Source of the DNA: Camillea tinctor
Taxonomy: Eukaryota > Ascomycota > Sordariomycetes > Xylariales > Xylariaceae
Reading direction: 5' to 3'
DNA: 64,000 bases
Assembly: GCA_022578605.1 (NCBI GenBank)
Contig: MU394100.1
Coordinates: 1-64,000, forward strand
Positions 1-10,253 of the stretch are shown here, piece after piece (position 1 is the first letter of the stretch; every line of letters starts with the position of its first letter). The notes below the pieces were generated by a model, which was given only the letters and a program-made list of their open reading frames with translations, was not told the DNA's origin and did not search any database. The position numbers and the translations under genes were made by a program.

Positions 1-94
1 ACCCTAACCCTAACCCTAACCCTAACCCTAACCCTAACCCTAACCCTAACCCTAACCCTAACCCTAACCCTAACCCTAACCCTAACCCTAACCC
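1..94. repeat. Telomeric repeat, CCCTAA strand
   Basis: About 15 uninterrupted copies of CCCTAA, the complement of TTAGGG, begin at the first base. This is the standard telomere repeat of filamentous fungi. The orientation places the physical chromosome end to the left of position 1, so the assembly reached the telomere. Confidence 0.98.
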
Positions 95-142
95 TTGGTA
101 TTGGTCTTGGTCTTGGTCTTGGTCTTGGTCTTGGTCTTGGTC
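95..142. repeat. TTGGTC hexamer array beside the telomere
   Basis: Eight tandem hexamers, one TTGGTA followed by seven TTGGTC, start directly after the last CCCTAA with no spacer. Degenerate copies trail on to about 170. The period is the same 6 bp as the telomere but the unit is different. It could be a subtelomere-specific minisatellite or a diverged telomere tract. Confidence 0.85.
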
Positions 143-1337
143 CTACTTGTGTTCTTGGTCTTTGTCTTATCTTGTTGCTGTAGCTGTGGCTGTAGTTTGT
201 GGCCGGCAGTCTTATAAGTGGCCTGTTAAAAACTGGTGGGAGCTAAGGCTTTAAAGTTAAGCGCGGCTTTAATATTGCCTTTAATAACTTAAAAAGCAAA
301 TGTAAAGCGTTGGTTATAACATTAAAGTAATAACATTGCAGTGAAAATAATAATATAAACAGCTTAATCCGTTTTATAAAAACTGTAAATATAAATAATA
401 TAACAGCTTTAAATTATTAAAAAAAAAATATTTATTAAATATTTATATTAAATAAACAATTAAAGTGTGCTTTAAATTTATTATATATTAAATAATTTTT
501 TATTATATTATTAATTTATGTAATTATATTACATGTATTTATTAAATTATATAATGTTAAAGTTATTTATAATTATTTATAATTATTATAAAAAGCTTTA
601 AATAAAATTAAAATGGCTTTTTATATTGCATTATATACGGTAATTAACGTAGAATTATTTAAACTTACCAAATAAAACTTATTTATTATAACAACTTTAA
701 AGTTTTTTTTATAATTTAATATAACATTTTCATTAAAACGAGTTAACCGCAATGAAATGCGTATAAACCTTGTTAATAAATAGCACCATTATAGTAAAAG
801 TGGTGTGGGATTAAAAGTACTATACATAAGTTAATTGTGTGTAAGTGCTTTACATATTTGTTATTCATAGCATCTCCTATTTTTCGGAGGACACTGGAAC
901 TAGGTAGGTATTACTGTAGCCGTGTTTCGAAATAAGCGATAATTTAAATTCAATACATGAATAGGTAGGCTAGTAGGTACTGATACATAAGGCGCAGCTT
1001 TGTAGGACTGTTGGCCAAGAACCATAGTTACGCACTATATACCTATCTACGACCTAACTAACAATTGATATGCATAAAAATCCACGGCTGGTGTAACTCA
1101 AGCCGTCCACTGACACGTAACTTATCACAACCAACACGCAGCCTGCTTTGAAGCGGCAAGCCGAGGTGTGCTTCATCCTCCACGCCTGTATCCGTATCCT
1201 TTTCGTCTTGCTATCGAGGGAGGATGTGCACTCCCGTAATTTTTCCAACTACTGCATTGAATTGAAGATTGCGCACTCATCATCCGATAGCATCAGTTCA
1301 GTTTCTCTTCTCGAAGGATCCAGCCCGCTTTGTCGTC
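143..1337. other. Subtelomeric AT-rich DNA, no gene seen
   Basis: About 240-840 is strongly AT-rich, full of TTAA/TTTAAA and without open frames, in the style of RIP-mutated DNA. I cannot recognise an element in it. From about 840 onward composition is normal and leads into the P450 promoter; no gene was found here. Confidence 0.6.
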
Positions 1338-3080
1338 ATGCTGAGTCTATCCCTCCACAACATGAGCCTCATGGAATGGCTCGTAATGGCTTTCATGATC
1401 GGTCTTCTCATGGTTTGTACCCAACTCCTAAGGCAAGAATGTAGACTGAGAACAACTAGTTCTTAGGAAGTATAGCATACAACTTATTCTTCCATCCCCT
1501 AGCCAATGTCCCCGGTCCACTCCTTGGCCGAGCAAGCGGAATACCTTCGTGGTATTATGCCTATCGAGGCACCCGGCATATCTGGTTGTGGCAACAGTTC
1601 CAGATCTACGGGAGCAAGATCCGCCCAGAACCTAATACAGTCCTCTTCTGCGACCCTGAAGCTTATACGGATATCTACGGTATGAAGGCAAATGTACGAC
1701 GGAGCAAGTTCTACACAGCATGGCAGCGCAATGAGAATGACAAGACTACACTCAATACAGTCGATGTTGCCGAACATGCCCAAAAACGCAAGCTGCTTAA
1801 TCTCGCTTTTACGGAGAAGTCGGTGCGCGCTGCTTCAAGTTTTATTATCCAACATGTGGATCGTTGGCATCAACTCCTTGTTGGAGAGAATGACGGTGGC
1901 TGGTCACCCGCGGTCGATTTCTCGGAGAAGGTCGACAGTCTCGTTTTTGATATCATGGGAGACCTCTGCTTCGGGAAATCTTTCGGCGTCAAGGAATCCG
2001 GTGCGAATCCCTTGAAAGCCGTTCCGCACAATATCACTAATTACATGCGATTTTACTATCCGGTAGGGCTTTACACGCCACGCCACCCCTTATAGTACCG
2101 AGCCTATGCTTACTGTTATTGAACTTCTGCAGATTTGTCGCTCTCCCTTTCTTGATCTGGTTGTCTGGATGAAGCCCAGGGGTCTGAACAAGCTTTTTGA
2201 GCTGCTGACCCCGCCGCCTGTCCAGAAATACTACCAATTTGTTCATAAGAGTGTTACCGACCGGATTGCCTTGCACCAAGAGCAGTCTCAGAAACCGGAG
2301 GTTGAACGGCGCCAAGACATATTCTACTTCCTGTGCGAAGCCCGCGATCCTGACACTGGCCTTCCAGCATACGACGAGGCTACCCTCCGAGCGGAAGCTA
2401 ATTTGCTAATTATTGCGGGATCGGACACTACAGCCATCAGCCTCTCTGGCATTTTCTTTTACCTAACCGGTGATCCTCTCCGATACCAGAAGCTTGTCCA
2501 GGAGATTCGTACAACGTTCGATTTAGCCGAGGATATAGTATACGGACCGAAGCTTTTATCTTTAGTATACTTGAGGGCCTGCATCGACGAGGGAATGCGC
2601 CTCACTCCGACAGGCCCTAGCGAGCTTCCGCGGGAGGTGCTCACAGGAGGGCTCAGGGTTAAGGGGGAGTATTTCCCAGCGGGAACCATTGTAGGCACGT
2701 CTGCCTGGGCAAACTCCCGTAACCAGGAGGTTTACGGCGATCCTGAGGTGTTTCGACCGGAACGCTGGATTGTTGATGAGGCCAAGTTTGTAACTGAGAA
2801 GGAGGTAGCCAGAACGCGGTCCAACTTCCATCCCTTTGCTGCCGGGCCCGGAAACTGTATTGGGAAGAACTTTGCCATGATGGAACTCATGATTGTAGTC
2901 GCTCGAACTATACACCGCCTAGACGTTAGGAGGGAGCCTGGCTCCACGGTCGGGGCAGGGGCGCCAGAAAAGGGATGGGGCGCCCGCAACAGAACGCAAC
3001 TCCAGGTGATTGATGCGTATATTTCACTCCGTCGTGGACCAATGGTTCAGTTTAGGAAGAGGCAGCAACCAAACAATTGA
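1338..3080 (+). CDS. Cytochrome P450 monooxygenase
   Basis: Heme-thiolate monooxygenase, probably anchored in the ER membrane. Exons 1338-1440, 1503-2062 and 2133-3080 join in phase to 536 residues, a normal P450 length. The first exon supplies a hydrophobic N-terminal anchor, and the proline-rich VPGP hinge opens exon 2. Visible marks are the I-helix AGSDTT (about 316-321), the K-helix ExxR as EGMR (374-377), PERW (about 430) and the heme loop FAAGPGNCIG with the cysteine ligand near 463. Both introns have good donors (GTAGAC, GTAGGG) and AG acceptors. The start at 1338 puts the anchor at the N-terminus; the next ATG at 1365 is an alternative. The fold is certain, the substrate unknown. Its place beside a thioesterase and a sterol-dehydrogenase-like gene fits specialised metabolism. 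Confidence 0.93.
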
Positions 3081-3716
3081 TCGATTTAAACTGAGGCTCG
3101 TTATGATATGTATTATTAGCCCAAGAGGTGCCCTTCCCTTGTAAGTGGGCGCCGTCTATCTCGGAATGGATAACGTACATATCACACTCACTCCGGTTTA
3201 ACACGATATGATAGATGGCACTGGATTCAACATCAATTGAAATATATCCATTAATAAAATTTAGCTATTAATGTAGGCTCAAGCTGAACAGTTTAATGGT
3301 ACAAATACGTACTACAGACAGTCTACTTGGTGCGAAGAAGTTTATATTTAAACAAAAATATGACGAAGCATGAGGGGCCAAGTACCTAGGGAGTAAATAA
3401 CATTGAAGGGACCACTCTTTAAATTAATGTGTTATTTACCTACCAAGGTAGGTAAGTACATACTGTTTTAGAGAATGTTTATAGCACATGGAAAAAAAAA
3501 AGCTAATGCATACATTATTTATCCTTGTGATCTAGGCGCCTCGGGTATGGTAACACAAATCGCCTCAGGCTGTGTAAGTAAGGTTACTCGAAGTATGTAC
3601 GTACCTAGGACATGTAAGCACATAGGCAATGAAGGCGAAACCCGGCAAATAAAACCAAACCAAACCACCACCAAATTGTCCATAACACCAACACCAACAC
3701 CAACAACACCGTAATC
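3081..3716. other. Intergenic, P450 to thioesterase
   Basis: No gene seen. It holds the P450 3' flank, an AT-rich middle, and a CA-rich leader (ACCAACACC repeats) just before the thioesterase start at 3717. Confidence 0.6.
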
Positions 3717-4814
3717 ATGGCAAACGTCCTTAAAGACCAGATCAACCTTAAGCAAACCTCGTCCTACGATTATACTGTTTCCCACCATGTCGACTGGACT
3801 ATAGGGCCAGGTACGTATATTGTTATTTGTTCCGTATCTAACTGCTACCTAGGAGTTGATGTGTACAGGTGAGGAGGTTAAGATGATGCTAACCTGGGCG
3901 GACTATTCCCAGTTCTTCATGGCGGTTGCGTGGCTGCCGCTATCCATCACGCTGCCACCACCCATTTCAACACCACGCTGGCAGCCCAAAATCAACCCGA
4001 TATTTACACCCTCCATTTTGATTTCCTCCGCCCGTGCGAGCGATATGACAGCTCCATTTCCGTTGAGCATCTCAAAGTCGGCGCAGCCACTAGCACCATT
4101 CAACTGCGGCTATCACAGAACGGACAGATCAAGGTCGTTGCGATAGCCACCTCAATCAACTTCGACAAGCCAATCGGCCCTACAGCGCCTACCGCTTGGG
4201 GCCTGCATCCGGCCCCCAAGCCCATTCCCGATTTCGATGCCGTCTTGGCGCATCGTCCCGATGAGCATTGGCTCCCAGCTCATCTCACTGGCGAGCTCTT
4301 CCCATTCACGAGCCGCCAGCTAGTGCTGAACCGCCGCGACGGCTTCCCTACTGACGGTATCTGCGATGCGTGGATTACCTTCCTCGGCGAGGAGCGCATG
4401 GACGGCGCCTATCTGGCTCTGATGGTCGACTGCTTCCCATCTATGTCCGACACGCTCCTTAGGAACAGCGGCCCGTACGATGCCCGAAGAAGCTTTGCAC
4501 AGATAGAGCAATGGGCTGAGAAGCGCCCCGGAGTCCCTGCAGAACTGACCAACTCATTCAAAGACGCTATGGGAGCAACAATATTCAACAACACCGTCAC
4601 TCTGGATATCGAGTTCAAGCGAAGGCTGCCGAAAGAAGGCGTGAAATGGACTTTCACAAGGGCTGCCACTCGCATGTTGGAAGGGGGAAGAATGGATCTT
4701 GATATTACCATATGTGATGAGAAGATGGAGATTCTCTGTTTGGCCCGCCAGGTTATTCTGGTTCTAGATGCGAAGAAGAAGTTCGGGGGTAAAAAGGCAA
4801 AGCCTGCTCTCTAG
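3717..4814 (+). CDS. Thioesterase-like (acyl-CoA thioesterase/TesB-type) protein
   Basis: Probably a hotdog-fold acyl-CoA thioesterase or related acyl-processing protein. Exons 3717-3810 and 3913-4814 join in phase to 331 residues. The intron has a GTACGT donor, a CTAAC-type branch sequence and a TTCCCAG acceptor. The joint creates the conserved GP-V-LHGG turn, followed by AAAIHHAA, where family members carry a G-G-x-x-x-A-x-x-A helix. The TLHFDFLRPCE strand and the paired double-hotdog layout also suggest the thioesterase-like superfamily. No signal peptide is evident. It lies between a P450 and an ERG26-like gene on the same strand. The family is assigned from overall pattern, and the acyl substrate cannot be told. 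Confidence 0.75.
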
Positions 4815-4865
4815 GCGTTTTGGGTTCTCGTTCCATGGAAGTTTTCTGCGGTTCACATATTGTTG

Positions 4866-5153
4866 TGGGGACTAGGGGAACTAGGGGCCACATTTCTGTG
4901 TACATAGTTCGCGATGCATTACAAGCAGTACAAGTTTGCAATAGTTTCTTTTCTTTTTCATGTTATGGCACGTCCGCGTTACTATAATACATCATAGATC
5001 AATACATTCCTTTACTTTTCGACTCTTTACGACTATGGCTTTATTACAAATGAACAGTATGATGGTTGGGTGTTGTAGACTAGGGACCACAGTCCTTAGT
5101 CCCTCACAGCCTTATACAACTGTTGGTAAGGGGTCTCCCCTATCTCCAGTTCA
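4866..5153. repeat. Dispersed LTR-like repeat, copy 1
   Basis: This shares a start TGGGGACTAGGGG, a middle GCGATAGTTTCTTTT-like block and an end CCAGTTCA with 17462-17726. Ends of the form TG...CA suggest a solo LTR. No target duplication is visible around this copy (left TGTTG, right ATAAA). It begins about 50 bp after the thioesterase stop and may supply part of that gene's 3' end. Confidence 0.65.
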
Positions 5154-5865
5154 ATAAAGCAAGGATTTAAATTTTATTATGAAATGTTTCTATTATAATT
5201 TACTTATAGGACAGCATTGTGCCTCAGCTTGATCTTTGTTAACATTTAACCATTTACATACTAGGCAGAACAATACACACATACATATAGGTGCACACAG
5301 GTCTGGCTTAAAGGTCCTCCAAAGTACCAATTTACTGTAACTTGCCACCAACAATTTACGTCAATTCATGGAATGCTACCAGGTAATCTTAGCAAGTGTC
5401 TCAAACAAACCGGTATTAATAAACACACCCCATTCACTGGTCGCACGGGTAACTTATGGATGAGGTGTGTTTTTTGACGTTGGCTTGCTTGAGGTACCTA
5501 TTGCAATGCTCCCTGTATGTGGCACAATATTAGGCTGGTTATTAATTATGTACCCATATGCACCTATTTATGTGATACCTAGGTATTTAACGGACCTAGC
5601 CAACAGCACCATTTAGCTACCGAGAATGGTGATATTGTACAACCATACTATTCTTGTTATCTACCAGAGGAGATAATACAGGATTATCCTTGAAACCTTT
5701 TGTTGGCTCAAGCCCCCCATTCTCCCTTCCCTCGTTACCTAACCGGTTAACTTTGCCCACTTTACTCTCTAGTTATTCCACCTCCTTCACCTTTACTCTC
5801 ATTGCCTTTATGAGTGGTCGTGGAAACGAACTGCTGTTTACACCCACACCTAAGGCTTTACCACC
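5154..5865. other. Upstream region of the ERG26-like gene
   Basis: No gene seen. The last 150 bases are pyrimidine-rich, as in many fungal promoters and leaders, and end in CACC just before the ATG at 5866, a good Kozak-like context. Confidence 0.55.
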
Positions 5866-6928
5866 ATGACCGACCTTAGCCCTGTTCTCATTACTGGAGG
5901 ATGTGGCTTCATTGGTTTTCATCTTGCTAATGATCTCCTGAAACGCAATCCTAAATGCATTGTTCATGTTATTGATATTGACAGCACTGGCCGAAACCGC
6001 ATTCCTGGAGTCACATACCACATTTATGATATCTCATCTCTTGCCCAAGTCGAACCTGTCTTTGCAAAGGCGAATCCCAAAAATTTTCCATGTGGCATGT
6101 CCAGATTCAACCATTCAACAGCCTGAAGTGTTCCACAGAGTGAACGTTGTTGGCGCCCGCAACCTGCTTATTTCTGACAAGGAAATCGGAACGGTTCAGG
6201 CCTTTGTCAATACCTCTACCTCGTCTGTAATTCACTATGATCTTAGCGATTTGTTTGATGCCGACGAAACCTTCCCAGTTCTTCAGTACCCAGCACAGAA
6301 GCGAGCGTATACTCTTACTAAAGCAGAAGCCGAAGCTGAAATACTCGCTACCAACAGGGAGAATGGCAACTTCTCAATGTTAACCGTCTCTATCCGTCCT
6401 GCTTCTACTTTTGGGGAACGAGATGGCGTTTGCATGGGCAAGATTGTTGCCAATGCTCGAGCAGGCAAAGCCAGGTTTCAAATAGGACCTGGCAACAATG
6501 TGTACGACTTTGTTTATATTTCTAACCTGGTCGACGCCCGTTTTCTTGCTGCAGACGCCCTTATACGCGCATATGGAAAGCCTCCACCACCACCTGAAGT
6601 GCGAGTAGATGATGAAAGCTTCAACGTTACTAATGACGAACCTGTCAAATTCTGGGAATTCCAGCGCGCTATTGCTGGATCTGTTGGACTTCCAGTTAAA
6701 AAAGAAGAAATCAAGATCATTCCTATCTGGCTTGCTCTCTTCACAGCTGCGATCAGTGAGTGGACCACATGGATACGAACATGGGGCAAGGAACAACCCC
6801 CCATCACGCGTGAGATAATTCACCTGACCACTCTTTCACGGACTCTCAATGGTGACAAGGCAAAGAGAGTTTTGGGATATGAGCCGGGATTTACTATGGA
6901 CGAAGGCCTATCTAGAGCTGGCAAGTAG
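5866..6928 (+). CDS. ERG26-like 3-beta-hydroxysteroid / sterol-4-carboxylate dehydrogenase, apparent frameshift
   Basis: An NAD(P)-dependent extended SDR related to ERG26, which oxidatively decarboxylates C4 of sterols. The first frame starts at 5866 with the Rossmann motif GGCGFIG and an acidic VIDID loop. Homology then jumps frame inside an A5T4 run at 6079-6087. Skipping one A restores the family sequence through FHVACPDSTIQ and PEVFHRVNVVGARNLL to the stop at 6926-6928. The second frame is open for about 280 codons and holds the catalytic YTLTK. Restored length would be about 353 residues, as in ERG26. A conserved block spans the break, so an intron does not explain it. This is either a recent inactivating insertion or a homopolymer sequencing error. 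It is possibly a cluster-linked paralogue rather than the housekeeping ERG26. Confidence 0.8.
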
Positions 6929-8424
6929 TTTGTTGAGGCAGAGGAGAACAGGAAGGGAGAAGCAAGGAATAGTGTATAATGTTCATCCAGGGGTGAGGTA
7001 ATCATGATTTGAAAATTGCACAACTTAGTTTCATTCTATCTCTCAATTGAGGCTGCATCTGATTGGAGGATACATATCAACCTGTATGTTAATTATTAGA
7101 GTGAGACGATAGGTGAGGAAAGGAATGAAGTGTATTAGTCCAGGAGAGAGTCTATGAGAGCGTAAGCCTGATATATATATACATGTAATAGTAGTATGGT
7201 ACCGTATAGTGGGGTGGTAACCCCATATTCCAACATTAATAACTCATCAGATGACTTTAATAAAAGTTAGTGCTTTGGTACAATTGCGCTTCATAGGAAT
7301 ATTGTCCCATACCCTCGGTTTTACGACCGAAGAGCGAATATGTTAAAGGAGGGTCATTATTTGTGACTATTTCTATAAGTCTCTCGTCCCAAATATAAAA
7401 TCAAACATCTATATATACCATCTGGTCGGAGCATTTTCAGCGATCCCTTTATAGTTGATGACCACCACTCCAACATTTTTTCACAGCCTACCTTGGAAAG
7501 CACTTGTTGAAATGAAGGTTATGAGGTTGCTTGATCAGGTGAACTTCTATCTCTGGACGATGGGAGGACCTTTGCCTCTTCATGACAGATACCTCTTATC
7601 ACACATTTCAGCGGCGCTACGAGGCAGAATTATTGGCACTTTCCAGTTCTTTCTCTAGTTGCAAACTCTCTTCCTTACAATTGATGTGGTGCTCCAGGCC
7701 AGCAGGGACCCGCGCCGCTTCTTCCCTCCTACAACACTCACTTCTGAGGCATTCTCGGTCAGTCGTTGGCTTGAACCCATCCCGCCTGCCTTCCTTGCAC
7801 AATAGTAGTTTTTGTTTTTAGGTAGTTAGTTTTGTTTTTATTTTTAGCCAGGGCTATGCTAAATCGGCCGATATAGTTGCGAATCGTTATTACGTTATGG
7901 ATAGCTTTGGTTTGCGAAACAACCGATTGGGCTGACCGAGGATGGCCCACGCCCCCCAATACTCGTACTTAACCCAATTAGAAAAGTTCCATGAAGTCTG
8001 CTGTATATAGAAACTTGACTTTTCGGATTCCTACCTCTGTTACTGGACGGGGCGCTGACACTTCCAATAAATGCCTTTCGTTGAGAGGACAATAGTAGTC
8101 TTGTTAGGGCAAGGTACAAAAAACTAACCTCTTTGGCGAAATTTTTGAAAGTTCACTTCTATCTAACCTCCCCCCCCCCCCCAACCACCATCAGGCCCGT
8201 TCCTAAACGGAAGGCAATATCTTAACCATGCTTAGACCTAGGTAGCCTGTACGGTTGGTGAATAATAAGGTGTTTCATTTTGCCTTTTTTTACACCAGCC
8301 TGCTGAGGAAGCCTTATTTTGTATGACAATGACAGCGTCAAGACCAAACACCGCAAAAGTTTACTTAATATGTTGGTTTTATTTCAGTCCGCATGAGAAT
8401 GGCTGTCAGAATTGTACTGTATAT
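6929..8424. other. Intergenic, no supported gene
   Basis: Short open frames near 7455-7820 have no recognisable domain, no splice partners and no start context. An uninterrupted C run of about 12 lies near 8170-8182. I see no gene. Confidence 0.55.
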
Positions 8425-8553
8425 TGTTGAAATAGGTGGTCTGTGCATCCGACACCTATGCTGTATATAAGACATCTCTTGTAGGCCCTCAAGGCCTACT
8501 ATCTCTCCTTTACATCTAATACGCATCTTATGGCAACCTACCTAAAATCAACA
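8425..8553 (+). mobile_element. Solo LTR of the copia family
   Basis: A 129-bp TG...CA sequence closely matches the LTRs at 10120-10253 and 17050-17183. It is flanked on both sides by TATAT (8420-8424 and 8554-8558), a 5-bp target duplication. A solo LTR results from recombination between the two LTRs of a full element, so the family inserted here at least twice. Confidence 0.9.
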
Positions 8554-9180
8554 TATATTTCGTATAGACACTCAAATCATGACACGAGATTTGGTGAAGT
8601 GTACCTTCCTGTAGATACAGGATAGCCGACTTGATATTGATTATATGAAAATGTGGTTACACGTGTGTGCTAGTGCTACCCTCTTCATATAATTAATGTC
8701 GTAGGCCTAAAGTCTTTACCTGGGGGCCAGAATGAAAGGTTAGGCTTATTTAGTATATCATCCATATATCGACCGAAGCGTACAAAATAGGTGTGCATAT
8801 GTTATGATTCCATGGTATCTGGAGGTTTACAATTATGTCCCTGAATGTATTGCTTCCAACTAGCCTTTCCCCTTGGGGTATCTTGGTCTAGATTTGGGCT
8901 TGCTGGAAGTTACACAGGATCTATAACGAGCGGTGGGGATTAAAGGTAAGCATATATATAATAGGAGAGTATGTTTTCTAGCACAGGTACAATTCTAGCG
9001 AAAGTTTGTCTCTAGGAACGGAAAAATGTGACTATAGCAAGAAGAAATAGCTGGATAGAAGTGTGGCTTCCTGGCATTTCCTACCTTTGGTCCGGTCCTA
9101 CAATACTTTTACGCAATCATGTTCGGATATATTCCCATACTCTAATATTTTTAATAAGTCTGACCTAACGTGGCATACAG

Positions 9181-10119
9181 AAGCGCGGCACACCACTAGC
9201 AGTTAGGATACCAGAAACATATTATATCCATTTTTCGTCAGATGATCATATAATGGAGTTGAAGGATGCACCCGAGGATCAGCTTTCGCTCCATTCTCTA
9301 TCTAAAGATATAGGTCAATATTATAACTTCCGTGAGCAGCAAGTACTTACTACCTTATTACCAAGATGTTCAATCTAAAGTATACTATGAACGGTTTAGA
9401 GGTCCAAGATAAAATGAACGCCAATGGCAGTCTACATACAAGGGTACTTCGAATAGTTCTGCGCTCTGACCTACCAGATATCCGCCTGCCAATCTCAGAC
9501 ATAATATATACCTCCTTCAATAAGGAATACAACATCAGTACAAGACACGAAAATGGTTGGGTTGAACTATCCAGTTTCACTATGGCGAAGGGAGTCATCA
9601 CTGCAGCCAACGCCTTCGCGTTCTTTGGCCCAGACCTGGCTGCCAATCCCAGGTTTCTCGAAGCCCCACTGGCCTACCCCGAAGATCTCTTCTTCACAGC
9701 TGAAATACTGCGCTTTTTCTGGTCACCATTATACCGTCTTCTAGCACCTATACTAATGCGAATATCGTGCGTCCAAAATCATGGTAGATTATATTACTCC
9801 CATAGTCGAGGAACGCCTTCGCCAACAGAAGAGTGATTATTCTGACAAAGAGTATCAAATACCTCAACCGAAAGATTGCATACAACTTTGTATCGAGGCG
9901 AATAGTTATGGGAAAGATTGGACTGCCTAAAACATTGTTCAGGTACTACTCAGGATCTGGTCTGCGGCTGTCCGCCAGCCGGCTATTTCCGCCGTGTATG
10001 CCTTCCAAGACCTCTGCGAAAATGAGGAATACGTCGAGCTTTTCCGGCAGGAACTGGCCTAATACAGCACCCCTACCCTAGGAGTCGTCCTCGGCAATGC
10101 CCCTCTCCTTGAAGCTTTT
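9181..10119 (+). pseudogene. Cytochrome P450 pseudogene, 5' part
   Basis: A degraded P450 reads from KRGTPLAVRIPE through ELKDAPEDQLSLHSLSKD, then after a probable intron (about 9304-9365) KYTMNGLEVQD and NAFAFFGPDLAANPRFLE. The gene is broken after about 9780 by a frameshift, resumes as SAAVRQPAISAVYAFQDL, and then meets an in-frame TAA near 10062. It stops at LLEAF, where a retrotransposon enters. The rest follows at 17184. A possible N-terminal exon at about 9079-9130 is too decayed to delimit. The pattern resembles fungal ent-kaurene-oxidase-like P450s, but the subfamily is uncertain. Confidence 0.8.
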
Positions 10120-10253
10120 TGTTGAAATAGGTGGTCTGTGCGTCCCACACCTATGCTATATATAAAACATCTAGTAAGCCTTTAAGGCCTACGGTATATC
10201 TCTCTTCTTTACATTTAATAATACACCTTATAGCAACCTACTTAAAATTAACA
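10120..10253 (+). repeat. 5' LTR of the copia element
   Basis: A 134-bp repeat starts TGTTGAAATAGGTGG and ends TTAAAATTAACA. It is less mutated than the interior and pairs with 17050-17183. It interrupts the P450 pseudogene in the K-helix coding region. Confidence 0.93.

Noticed and set aside
1..142. Short tandem units considered as a CRISPR array
   Set aside because: No spacers exist between units; these are telomeric and subtelomeric hexamers in a eukaryote.
7455..8119. Several short open frames that might be a gene
   Set aside because: No start context, splice sites or family motif tie them together.
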